This document shows, piece after piece, positions 48,606 through 58,527 of a stretch of 64,000 nt of DNA. The stretch lies in the NCBI RefSeq assembly GCF_036373705.1, contig NC_089855.1, positions 11,861,219 to 11,925,218 of the forward strand, read 5' to 3'. The stretch comes from Amia ocellicauda (lineage: Eukaryota > Chordata > Actinopteri > Amiiformes > Amiidae). Numbering within the stretch: the stretch's first letter is position 1; each line of letters begins with the position of its first letter. The position numbers and the translations under genes are program-made. The notes beneath the pieces are model-generated. The model saw only the letters and a list, made by a program, of their open reading frames with translations, was not told the DNA's origin and searched no databases.

Positions 48606-51057
48606 GTAAATCACTTTCTTTGATACTTTTAAAGTAATGTATAGGAACACATCTGAAGTCAACACATCTGCTATCAATAATAATATAATAATAATAATAA
48701 TATACAAGAACTGACAAACTTTAGCAAAAAGCATGAGGGTTCTCCAATCAAGCTTCATTAATTCCTGTAACAATGTAATTTCAGCACAGACTTAATCATT
48801 AGTGTCTTATTTTTGTGAAAGCAGAATTTTTTTTTAGTATTGTTGAGGCACAGCAGTCAGTTATGCAAAACAAATCAACACAGATATCAAACACCTTCAA
48901 ATTGAAATGTGTTTGTTGACGTAAAATGTATTTTTGTATCAAGCCGTAAGACATTGCATAGTCTTTAAAGCAGAGGTAAACAAAGTTCCTCCAATATAGA
49001 ATAGAATATCAATTTGAAGATAAATGATCTTCATGTGCATATAAGATTACTTTTTTTGCTTTTCAATTAAGAGTTATTGGATATAAATTAATCCACTTTT
49101 TTGCCAGTACGTTCAGAGTTGTATGGTATTGGAAACAGTACATTTCTATTGCACCATAAGGAACAGTGTTAGAAAAATGAAAATGTGTAAATAGCTGAAA
49201 ATAACTGCTTTGAATCTGACAACAGGGAAATCAACTTGTTCCTCCAAAGTCTTGTGTTTGTACTTGTGCCTCAAACCCTGGACATTGACCCCATTAAACT
49301 AATATGAGAAAATCTTGTATAGTACAAGTCAAAGCAATTACAGCCACCTAATGTGACCACTGTTAAAAAAAATACTCGCATAGCAATTAAGAAAGTGGTA
49401 ATCGATATTTCCAACATTTGTATTGGTATCTGCTGCCATATATAACCTGCTGGAATCGCAGAACAACTAATTTTGGTTTTTGAAAGTGAAATAAGAGAAC
49501 ATATTACAGATTAGTGGATCTATACATCTTTTCTTGTATGCTATAGCATGAAAACTCATTATTGTTTGGTGAGCATTTTCTATTTCTTTATCAATACATG
49601 ATCACTTAGACAGTATTTCTAAGACCTAACTTAATATCATGATCTCCTTATTTATCCTTTCAGATGTTTTGAGTGAAAGCAAACTGCAGAAGATTCTTAA
49701 AAAGAGAGAAGGTATATATATATATATGTGTGTGTGTGTATTATATTTATATATGTGTATTATATTTATATAATAGTTCTATATATTATTTCTCCATGCT
49801 TAAGATAATACCTGCTGAATAGTTACAGATTGGTAATTAATTCATGTCTGGATTTACCTGCAAATGTAACTTTAATGGTTAAAAATACTTTTGTTGCCTC
49901 CTGTAGGCAGTATTACTGCAGTTTATTTACTACCACACTACATAAGATTGGTGTGCTAAGCCTTTATCATGCTTTCACCTCTCCATTATTGCAGTGACCA
50001 AAGCCGAGCGACGAGCCCCTGCCATATCACCGTCCGAGGCGAAAACATTTCTGACGTCTCTAAAACGACACAAAAGAAACCTGTGGGACCGCAGCCGTCC
50101 AGATGTCCAGCAGTGGCTTCAGCAGTTCATGTACATGGGCTTTGATGAAACTGTGAGTACTGACCCAATATGCATGCACTGGACAAGGCAGTTGGCCTTT
50201 CGGGATCTTAATTGAAGAGTTTTCAAAGCTCACAACTTTAACAACCACAGTATTGATTTTACACAAGCATTCCCAGGTGGGCATGTGTACCCTGAATGAT
50301 GAAACGACTCATTTTGTTTAATTTGAAATGTCTGTTTACTGCTTGAGCCGGAAATGAGGGACTATTTTGAAAGCTGCTGGCATTCTGCTACATACGCACA
50401 ACAGAACAATTGGAGATGTATTTAAAAAGGAGAGAGATGCAGCATTGACCCACAACATTGCATTAGCAATCTTTGGATGGTAGGACCTCCTTAAATTAAT
50501 ACTCAAAGGGGCTCAGGTCACACAGTGTGGATGCCTGATTTTCTGAAAGTCTGATGCACCCCTGTCTTAACTCAAATAATTGACCTGGAATTGTATTTAC
50601 TACACGTAGTAAAGATTAATAAGTGTTAAATAGACGATTGAGAAGTTTTAATAACAAATACGTTAGTCGACTGATTAATCCAGAAATTACATTATTAATT
50701 CAAGATGCCAATAATTTGTCTGTGACTGTATACAATTCTCAAATTTGAATCATAAAACACATCTCTGTTAAATATACTATTCATTTCAATGTAAGGAGGC
50801 GGCAACATGCTGTTAAAGATTCTTCATCTGTCTGGAAAGGAACATAAAACTGAGCGCAGTTCTGAAACCCATGTAAATATAGTCAATTTTCTTTCATGTG
50901 GTAGAGATTTGAAGCTGATCTGACCTACTGGATGGATCGATCAAGGCAAAATGACTACTATGGGCATCAACACCATTATGACGAGAATGCGCCCATTGGC
51001 CCTCGTGACCCGGGTTCCTTCAGGCACGGAGCCAACGTCAACTACGATGACTATTAA
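48536..51057 (+). CDS. ecrg4: Augurin precursor (four exons, 142 aa)
   Basis: Joined exons 48536-48605, 49664-49711, 49995-50152 and 50905-51057 give 142 codons plus stop; human ECRG4 is 148 aa. Residues 1 to about 23 form a signal peptide ([13 protein letters not shown] core). Basic clusters follow at KKR (36-38), ERR (44-46) and KRHKR (63-67); the last matches the main processing site known before [13 protein letters not shown]. The conserved core runs to [16 protein letters not shown] (about 68-101), then a Tyr/His-rich tail ends [10 protein letters not shown], the family C-terminus. Augurin is a secreted or surface-tethered peptide hormone-like factor that restrains proliferation and acts in epithelia and leukocytes. 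The frame is intact and all splice sites are GT..AG. The neighbours nck2 and uxs1 match the conserved order. Confidence 0.97.
48606..49663 (+). other. ecrg4: ecrg4 intron 1
   Basis: It runs GTAAAT to TATCCTTTCAG. It contains an (ATA)n run at 48676-48704 and no other recognised feature. Confidence 0.85.
48676..48704. repeat. (AAT)n microsatellite
   Basis: Trinucleotide AAT/ATA run with one interruption in ecrg4 intron 1. Confidence 0.85.
49664..49711 (+). CDS. ecrg4: ecrg4 exon 2 (48 nt)
   Basis: It encodes [16 protein letters not shown] plus one base; both boundaries are phase 1. Its donor GTATAT is the first unit of a TA/TG repeat. Confidence 0.92.
49712..49740. repeat. (TA)n(TG)n repeat at the ecrg4 exon 2 splice donor
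   Basis: The run GTATATATATATATATGTGTGTGT begins at the first intron base, so the donor site is embedded in the repeat. Confidence 0.9.
49995..50152 (+). CDS. ecrg4: ecrg4 exon 3 (cleavage site and core domain)
   Basis: The acceptor is CATTATTGCAG and the donor ACT|GTGAGT (phase 0). It encodes residues 40-92, including KRHKR and [20 protein letters not shown]. Confidence 0.95.
50153..50904 (+). other. ecrg4: ecrg4 intron 3
   Basis: It runs GTGAGT to TTCATGTGGTAG. No further feature seen. Confidence 0.88.
50905..51057 (+). CDS. ecrg4: ecrg4 exon 4 (C-terminus)
   Basis: It starts [20 protein letters not shown] and ends [12 protein letters not shown] then TAA. The polyA signal is 266 nt downstream. 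Confidence 0.96.
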   Translation, partial: RFEADLTYWMDRSRQNDYYGHQHHYDENAPIGPRDPGSFRHGANVNYDDY

Positions 51058-51322
51058 ACAGCCTCTCGTTCTCAAATACCAGATCTGTACTCAGAAGTCT
51101 GTGACTGAAAGTGCAACACCGCATGAGCAAGCACAAAATTGCCATTTTTGTTTTCTAATATTCTTTGATTAGAGCATTCCACAGTAATTTTGTCCCTGAA
51201 TGAAAGTATTAGGAATGCATCTCATAGTTACTTCTGTCTGTGAACTCTATTATAGAATGTGTGTATAGCACTGTATGTCTAACAATATCCTGCTTGTTGT
51301 GTATAACCTTGAATTTGCTATG

Positions 51323-51328
51323 AATAAA
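51323..51328 (+). terminator. ecrg4: ecrg4 polyadenylation signal
   Basis: AATAAA in CTATGAATAAAATTG, giving a 3'UTR of about 290 nt. Confidence 0.8.
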
Positions 51329-51514
51329 ATTGATTTTCAAATTATTGACTTTTGCTTCATTTAGTGCATTTCTAGGTTTGCAATTATGACACTATACATT
51401 TAAGACACAATACACCAATCTCTGAGACACATTTTACATGGGATAATGCTACAAATTATAAGCCTCTCGCTATAGTTTTATGAAATATCAAAACGAACAC
51501 CAAATTCACAAGAA

Positions 51515-52196
51515 ATAAGGGTCTTTGTCAATATTTTATTAAAATAGCATATTCAATCCCGTCTGTAATACAGTAATTTTCATCTGAAGCTCACAGAGTA
51601 ACATAATAGTTATTCAGAACCACTTTAGTCATGGTTACAAAGAAACCATCATTCAGTTTGACTTTTTAAACGTACCTATAAAAACATTTGTGAAAGGTAT
51701 TCAAAGTGGGCAATTGTTTCAGAAGTTCATCATTAATGTTTCACACCCATGACTGAACTGTGAGCTCGTTTAAAGCCTCTATATGCATAGGAAAGCCACG
51801 TCGTTTATAGCACTCTGTAGACATTTTAAATAAACTCTTTTCATTTCAATAAGAATGACAGAAAGTAAAATCTTTCCAAAAAAAGAAACAAAAAACAAAA
51901 TCACATCAAATGAAACACAACATGAACATAAAACACTTGACATCAGTTCTCACTCTATTCTTAAATAAAAAAGGGACAGGTGACAAAAGTGCAAGGCAAG
52001 GTTCGCATTGTTGTAGGCACATCCATCTTTGTAAAGCAAGCTTGATTGAGGAGAAACGTCCAGTTTGCTTTTCACAACACAGCAAAGAATTAATGTCTCT
52101 CTCGATGTTCTTGATTGTGATTTCACATTTCGAACATCCACTATACTCTTGCAAACGGTTTCAGCAGGTCTACCATTCCCTTTTTAGATGTGCTCT
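51515..52196 (-). other. uxs1: uxs1 3' untranslated region (inferred)
   Basis: On the minus strand, sequence between the uxs1 stop codon and a candidate AATAAA (plus-strand TTTATT, 51535-51540). Open frames here on either strand have no family similarity. Confidence 0.65.
51535..51540 (-). terminator. uxs1: Candidate uxs1 polyadenylation signal
   Basis: The minus strand reads TTTTAATAAAATATTG. It lies about 200 bp from the ecrg4 signal on the other strand, so the two genes converge tail to tail. Confidence 0.6.
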
Positions 52197-52328
52197 TTAA
52201 TTGTGTCTTGGTCTGCCTTTCTTGATTTTTGCAGGTTTGGGTTTGGGGATGTACTGGTTGTTTGCTTGGTATTCCAGTTCTTTGCTGAAGTAGTGAATTG
52301 TTTTATTTAAGCCTTCCTCCAGGGGCAC
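52197..52328 (-). CDS. uxs1: uxs1 last exon
   Basis: Minus-strand acceptor TTAATAG, then VPLEEGLNK to the stop TAA: 43 residues. Confidence 0.95.
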   Translation of the reverse strand: MPLEEGLNKTIHYFSKELEYQANNQYIPKPKPAKIKKGRPRHN

Positions 52329-55300
52329 CTATTAACATAGATAATTCATGGTATTAACAGCAACACGAACCATACAAATCCAAAGAGCAAAACAGTTCAA
52401 TCCAATTATTCTCAGATAAACTCAAAAGGGGGAAATGCACTTTGATACAGGACAGTAGTACTTTAATAGAATACAAACCAGACATCAACAAAAATCTAGA
52501 TATAGAAGTAGCATTCAGCCTTTAAAATACTGAACTACAGTGACTGTTTCTATACAATAACTTAAAACTATTTCATTTTTCACATCAATACATAAAATGC
52601 ATAAATAGGGTTTGAGCAAATCACAATTTAGCGAATGTTCTACTAGATCTCGATTGGAATTAAAGACCTACATTTCAATTACAGTGAGGGAAAAAAGTAT
52701 TTGATCCCCTGCTGATTTTGTACGTTTGCCCACTGACAAAGAAATGATCAGTCTATAATTTTAATGGTAGGTGTATTTTAACAGTGAGAGACAGAATAAC
52801 AACAAAAGAATCCAGAAAAACGCATTTCAAAAAAGTTATACATTGATTTGCATGTTAATGAGGGAAATAAGTATTTGATCCCCTATCAATCAGCAAGATT
52901 TCTGGCTCCCAGGTGTCTTTTATACAGGTAACGAGCTGAGATTAGGAGCACTCTCTTAAAGGGAGTGTTCCTAATCTCAGCTCATTACCTGTATAAAAGA
53001 CACCTGTCCACAGAAGCAATCAATCAATCAGATTCCAAACTCTCCATCATGGCCAAGACCAAAGAGCTGTCCAAGGATGTCAGGGACAAGATTGTAGACC
53101 TACACAAGGCTGGAATGGGCTACAAGACCATCGCCAAGCAGCTTGGTGAGAAGGTGACAACAGTTGGTGCGATTATTTGCAAATGGAAGAAACACAAAAT
53201 AACTGTCAGTCTCCCTCGGTCTGGGGCTCCATGCAAGATCTCACCTCGTGGAGTTTCAATGATCATGAGGACGGTGAGGAATCAGCCCAGAACTACACAG
53301 GAGGATCTTGTTAATGATCTCAAGACAGCTGGGACCATAGTCACCAAGAAAACAATTGGTAACACACTACGCCGTGAAGGACTGAAATCCTTCAGCGCCC
53401 GCAAGGCCCCCCTGCTCAAGAAAGCACATGTATAGGCCCGTCTGAAGTTTGCCAATGAACATCTGAATGATTCAGAGGAGAACTGGGTGAAAGTGTTGTG
53501 GTCAGATGAGACCAAAATCGAGCTCTTTGCCATCAACTCAACTCACCGTGTTTGGAGGAGGAGGAATGACCCCAAGAACACCATCCCCACCGTCAAACAT
53601 GGAGGTGGAAACATTATGCTTTGGGGGTGTTTTTCTGCTAAGGGGACAGGACAACTGCACCGCATCAAAGGGACGATGGACGGGGCCATGTACCGTCAAA
53701 TCTTGGCTGAGAACCTCCTTCCCTCAGCCAGGGCATTGAAAATGGGTCGTGGATGGGTATTCCAGCATGACAATGACCCAAAACCCACAGCCAAGGCAAC
53801 AAAGGAGTGGCTCAAGAAGAAGCACATTAAGGTCCTGGAGTGGCCTAGCCAGTCTCCAGACCTTAATCCCATAGAAAATCTGTGGAGGGAGCTGAAGGTT
53901 CGAGTTGCCAAACGTCAGCCTCGAAACCTTAATGACTTGGAGAGGATCTGCAAAGAGGAGTGGGACAAAATCCCTCCTGAGATGTGTGCAAACCTGGTGG
54001 CCAACTACAAGAAACGTCTGACCTCTGTGATTGCCAACAAGGGTTTTGCCACCAAGTACTAAGTCGAAGGGGTCAAATACTTATTTCCCTCATTAACATG
54101 CAAATCAATGTATAACTTTTTTTAAATGCATTTTTCTGCATTTTTTTGTTGTTATTCTGTCTCTCACTGTTAAAATACACCTACCATTAAAATTATAGAC
54201 TGATCATTTCTTTGTCAGTGGGCAAACATACAAAATCAGCAGGGGATCAAATACTTTTTTCCCCCACTGTACATTACATTAAATGTCACATTCAATCTCA
54301 GCTTAGATCTAAACATACATTCTTAACACGATACACAATGGTGACACGACAGAATCAGTGTAACCACAGACACACGACTGGAACTGATGAATTGTGGGGA
54401 TGAGAGCGACCTCGCGCTTCATAGTTCAGCCAGTTGGTTCTCCCCTTCCAAACTGCTTTACCTGGGCTGCTGAATTTGAATGAGCGTTGCCTTTCCTTCA
54501 CTGGTTGGTAAATAAACTGCAACCTCTTTATCTAACCATATTTGTTGGTGCAGAAATATCAGTCTGGGTAATGCTGGGCTTCAGTCATCTCTACTCACCA
54601 CAGGCTCCCATCCCAACATAGTCTTCGCTTTCCTGATGTCAGGCCTCCTCCTTTGTGGATCATCCTGTGCTTCTGGGAGAAACTGGATCTGACTCTTGCT
54701 ATCTAAGGGAGAAAATACAATTCATACATAGACAAACACCCATATATTTATATCCGTTATTTTGCCTTTGCAATGCTTAACAATATTCACATGGAAGCAA
54801 TTTGTTTCCACCCTAAAGGATTCCTCCATTGTAATCAGATCAACACTTGGCATTTAGAGTGAGTGCTGATGTCATTGGTAGGTTGCTTGTTTGTGGCATG
54901 AATAGAACTGAGTGTTAAAAACAAACCAACAAAGTACCTTAACTGTTGACTTTGCTTTCTGTATTCACAAAAATATATATTTAGCATGATTGTGGTTGTT
55001 GAATGAATTACTTTGACTCAGAATCAACATTCAGCAACAAAATCTATTCCTAGAATACACTGGCTGGCATTCCTACAGGAGGCATACATCCCCTGCAGCA
55101 CATGATTGTTAACGATAGATTAATAAGATGACCTCCGACCCCTTACCTACTTCAAGGGCAGGGGCGGGTCGCTGCTAGATTGGAGAACGGTCATGTTTGA
55201 GCACATCTCCCTTCAGAAAACAAACCAAAAAAGCAGGAATACTCAAAGAAAGTTAATAGTTAAGGTACAAACTATGGTTTGGCGAGCGCTCCAGACTGAT

Positions 55301-57663
55301 GTGTGGTTTGAAGGACATGGCCACTTATAAAACATTCCTCTAAAGAAAGAAGAATCCCCAAGCTACACTGCAGTCGTTTTCCATTTGTTGGATGCCACTA
55401 TCCTCACAATGAGTAACAGATTGTTATAAACGTTCAATTATTAGCCTCTGGGGAACTAAAGCACTCAACCTTCAGATGTCACTTCTAAGCCATGTGTGGG
55501 TCAGGTGTCAGTGTATAGTTTTTACACCAGGTTTTTCCATTATATAGAGTGGAACTATGCTTTCTTTTTTAAACGGCAACAGATGTTCACAAATGTGAAT
55601 CTTTTTCAAATGCTTACAGTCACAGTTGGTAACCTTGTACGAGTTATTCTCAATGTATTATTATTATCGAATCTCTCCCGTTTTAATTTGAAAGTGCTCT
55701 AGTAAGGTTAATCATAACTCTCCCCCAAGTGACGGTCTCTCTTGACTTACCAACCAGACTCTTGATTAGTCGTGCAAACTCTAAGATTGTGTGTTCTTCT
55801 GGATTCCCCTGCAACATAAATAACAACAGGGAAATCAGACCATTAGCAATATATTGAAAACAATGTGCAAGTTCTCTCAATATTAGACCTATTTGTCTTG
55901 TTTCCTTATGATCGATAACTGAGTTGATTCATACTGAAGCCACAGATCAATACACTAGATTAATTGAGATTAATTAAACATGAGACTTGTTAGTTAACAA
56001 CCTTAAGTCATAGATGTTTACAAATACTTGGGTCCAAGTTCAAATAGCAAAGGTCAAGGCATGATAGCTTCTTTGTTATTGCATGCAAACCTCTCAAATA
56101 TAGCTGCCAACACTTACACTTAATAATTAGTGAACAGGAAATGATCACATATTTATGACTGTATATGTCTCTGTGGCAGTTTTTATTTTGAAACAATACA
56201 TTTATAATCAACAATCATGAAGAAATGAGCACTTCATAATGGTATAAACAAAGACAGGCATACAGGGCTGGATTAAAAAATAATAAAAATGAGTGTGCTG
56301 CATAGTGTTCACAGAAGCATTAGCACTACTAAATCAAAGTCTTCTTGAACAGAAATAGCTTAGTTTCAGTTCAAACGGAACAAGGCATTATCAGTCAGTA
56401 GTTTTTTCAGGTTTGACACACAATTATTTTACTAATGGGTTGAACAATGGCACAAAGTCATGGTATAATAACCTGGGTGGCTGATGTTTGTGCTAACTAA
56501 GGTCTCATATTTCAATCTATAATCTATATCTATTATTATTATGAATCATAATGAGGTTCATGTTTATTATCAATTGTAATTTTGTATTAGACTTTGGCAC
56601 AAACTGGTCCCTACTAAAGCGATGGCTGGGCCATCATATGCATTCACATGGATGCTGAAGAAAATCATCTCTACCATGCTGATGTATTTCAATTACAGCG
56701 AGAAGAGAAACTACTAAATTCAGATCTGCAAAATTCTCCCGCCATCTCCTTTATTCTGAGCGCAAACATTTTCTCACCCCCATTTAATCCAGCCCAAGAT
56801 ATCAACACTGCCTGACAACATTTGAAAAGGAGGCGTACAGATCTCTCAATTACAGACAGATTGTATGTAAGCATGTTTCTCTTGCCACCGTGCTTCAGAG
56901 CGTTCAACACAAATAAGAACCCGCGGAACACGCTCTTGTTCAATGTGAACAGGACTCGCTGCTTCAAATGATACGATTGCATGAACACACTTTAATCTGT
57001 GCTTTGTAATGCGAGACTGGAGACTCTGTAGACCCTGAAGAAATAGGATTCAATATGGTGAAAAATAACCGATCAGAAGGATGATGAATTTCAGACAGCT
57101 TGTTATTACTTTGAAATCCCCGACTTAAATCTCGATCAAAAGCAATAACAGCTATTTAATCATTTAAGTTTATCCAGTATTGTCTTGCGGGGATGTTGTT
57201 AGAAAGCCTGTAATGTTGAACCTCTATCTATATATAGATATAGGCACAGGTATATAGACAAGAATATTGACAATATGGACAAATGTGTGCACAACATTGC
57301 CAGAAAATATTGTATACACACTGCTCTTAAATACAAGATCAGTTTAATTTTGTAATCAGATTTTACTTTAATATGCTAAGTACTATATATTATTTTGACA
57401 TTATAATTAAGGTGTAAGCAATGTATATCTCAAAGTCTCTCTTTCTCTCTCTCACTCTCTGAATATATATATATATATATAATCTTACATCAAATTACTA
57501 TACTTACCCAAACACACTACATAACTATCTATTTGTCTATTGTGTTACATAATGAATTAATTGCACATCAGTACTTGTGTGTGTTTCAGGGACAACACGT
57601 ACCAGATTGACTGGGCTGCTGATATTACTGTTCATCAAGGCCACCAGTCCGTTCACCAGGTCG
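52197..57663 (-). CDS. uxs1: UDP-glucuronate decarboxylase 1, C-terminal exons (partial)
   Basis: Four minus-strand exons (57663-57603, 55808-55751, 54702-54599, 52328-52197) join in frame to give the last 117 residues or so of UXS1 (about 420 aa in human); the upstream exons lie beyond the window. Read in order: [39 protein letters not shown], then [20 protein letters not shown] ... MLGWEPV, then [20 protein letters not shown] and the basic tail [10 protein letters not shown]. The enzyme is a type II Golgi-membrane short-chain dehydrogenase that uses bound NAD+ to convert UDP-glucuronate to UDP-xylose, which primes glycosaminoglycan chains. The visible part is the C-terminal substrate-binding region; the Rossmann fold and the catalytic Tyr-X-X-X-Lys are outside. 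All splice sites are canonical. Confidence 0.96.
52911..53005. repeat. 95-bp internal palindrome of Tc1 copy A
   Basis: AGGTGTCTTTTATACAGGTA... is mirrored by ...TACCTGTATAAAAGACACCT around a centre near 52958. The arms of about 47 bp have three mismatches. It lies between the left ITR and the transposase ATG. Confidence 0.92.
53049..54062 (+). pseudogene. Tc1-like transposase, copy A, one in-frame stop
   Basis: A 338-codon frame starting [20 protein letters not shown] and ending ANKGFATKY. It is broken only by TAG at 53433-53435 (codon 129, CAG in copy C). The first ~120 residues form paired-like DNA-binding helices ([20 protein letters not shown]), followed by the [10 protein letters not shown] linker. 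The catalytic triad is Asp153 (LWSDETK), Asp241 (FQHDNDPK) and Glu276 ([11 protein letters not shown]), spacing DD34E. A His after the second Asp (PKHTAK in the other copies) is Pro here, a further likely damaging change. Confidence 0.95.
54599..54702 (-). CDS. uxs1: uxs1 penultimate exon
   Basis: Minus-strand acceptor TCCCTTAG, donor CCTGTG|GTGAGT. It completes a split Asp codon, then [20 protein letters not shown] to MLGWEPV (34 residues). Confidence 0.95.
54703..55750 (-). other. uxs1: uxs1 intron
   Basis: About 1.05 kb between canonical splice sites. No other feature seen. Confidence 0.85.
55751..55808 (-). CDS. uxs1: uxs1 internal exon ([11 protein letters not shown])
   Basis: Minus-strand acceptor ATGTTGCAG, donor GGTTG|GTAAGT. 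It encodes [19 protein letters not shown] plus one base. Confidence 0.95.
55809..57602 (-). other. uxs1: uxs1 intron, with a possible conserved block
   Basis: 1.8 kb. It holds a CT/AT simple repeat at 57436-57481. The block at about 56650-57020 is more mixed in composition and less repetitive than its surroundings and could be regulatory; no coding exon is recognised there. Confidence 0.7.
57436..57481. repeat. (CT)n/(AT)n compound simple repeat
   Basis: A TCTCTCTTTCTCTCTCTC run followed by ATATATATATATATATATAT in a uxs1 intron. Confidence 0.9.
57603..57663 (-). CDS. uxs1: uxs1 internal exon ([13 protein letters not shown])
   Basis: Minus-strand acceptor CCTCCTCTTTTCAG, donor AATCTG|GTACGT. 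It starts with the last base of a split codon, then [20 protein letters not shown]. It is the most upstream uxs1 exon I can find in the window. Confidence 0.94.
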
Positions 57664-58527
57664 CTGAAAAGAGGAGGATAGGTTGCTGAATTTTTATTTT
57701 TTCATTATATACAATAAAACATTGAGGCTACAGCTACACAAATGAGCATTCAAATACTGACAAGCAAAAGCTCTCGTATAACATGAACATTTATGTAAGC
57801 TTTGATATTTGGCGATTTCACAGCAATTAATTCAGCTTATCAGAGGAGTACAGTTATGAACTGAAGGTTGCACTGCTGTAAAAAAGAAGCAGTCTCATTT
57901 TCTTTTGTTGCACAGTGTCATTTCTATACAGCAATTACAATGAGATGAAAGGGATTATGTGAGAATCAGACAATGAAATGGCATTTGAGCACCGGTGGAT
58001 GGTCTTGGATAGTTTCTTTCTCTTTAAGCACTCTTCAATGTTAATGGAGTCATCTGTTACAATATACTGAATTTGTAAATTAGATTTTCCTTTTGAAAGA
58101 GAGTATGTGTTATTGGAATGAATTGCAAAGTTTATATTAACATGGTATGCACTGTTCGAATAATTTTCCTAACTTTATAATCGTTTAATCTGTCAGCTTC
58201 AGAAATAATATGTCACCACCATTACATCTAATTATGAGTGGAAAATACTTTTATGAAATATACTACTAAGGATGTAAACATATTTCAAGGTTCAGATGAC
58301 TTATAATTAAACGCTAATCAGGACTGTAATGTAGGTTATCGGTTTTAGAATCAGGTTTGCGGTTGTGAAGACCATGGCTGTGATAGTGATGCACTCGCTC
58401 TGGTAGTGTATGGGTTAGCGTTAGGTAATATGTCATTAAGTAGTAGCAACAAAGACCCTTTTCAATGACTTTATTCAAGTATAAAAATAGTACATATTTA
58501 TACTCATATCAAGGTTGTTTCATGATA
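57664..58527 (-). other. uxs1: Probable uxs1 intron, no other feature
   Basis: Begins at the acceptor of the 57603-57663 exon. AT-rich; no gene seen. Confidence 0.65.

Larger units (their letters stand above)
52682..54269 (+). mobile_element. Tc1-like transposon copy A (1,588 bp), long ITRs
   Basis: Flanked by TA. It has long inverted repeats of about 200 bp (52682-52884 and 54068-54269). Each contains an outer GGGAAAAAAGTATTTGATCC-like and an inner GGGAAATAAGTATTTGATCC motif in direct order, the IR/DR plan of Sleeping Beauty-type elements. It sits in the last uxs1 intron, antisense to the gene. A 95-bp palindrome (52911-53005) lies just upstream of the transposase. Confidence 0.96.

Noticed and set aside
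50153..50215. Read-through of ecrg4 exon 3 to a stop at 50215
   Set aside because: ACT|GTGAGT is a good donor and the next exon restores the conserved augurin C-terminus, so the read-through is intronic.
51910..52200. Open frames on both strands at 51.9-52.2 kb
   Set aside because: They fall in the uxs1 3'UTR; the real coding end is the frame ending at 52197 on the minus strand.
52965..53048. In-frame extension upstream of the transposase ATG of copy A (also 62147-62230 in copy C)
   Set aside because: It translates the palindrome arm. The family start [10 protein letters not shown] begins at 53049 and 62231 in good context, and in copy B this upstream region is altered.
53282..53911. Minus-strand open frames opposite the Tc1 transposases (also at 59149-59658 and 62572-63172)
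   Set aside because: These are mirror frames of a GC-balanced coding sequence; they recur only because the transposase recurs and have no family motifs of their own.
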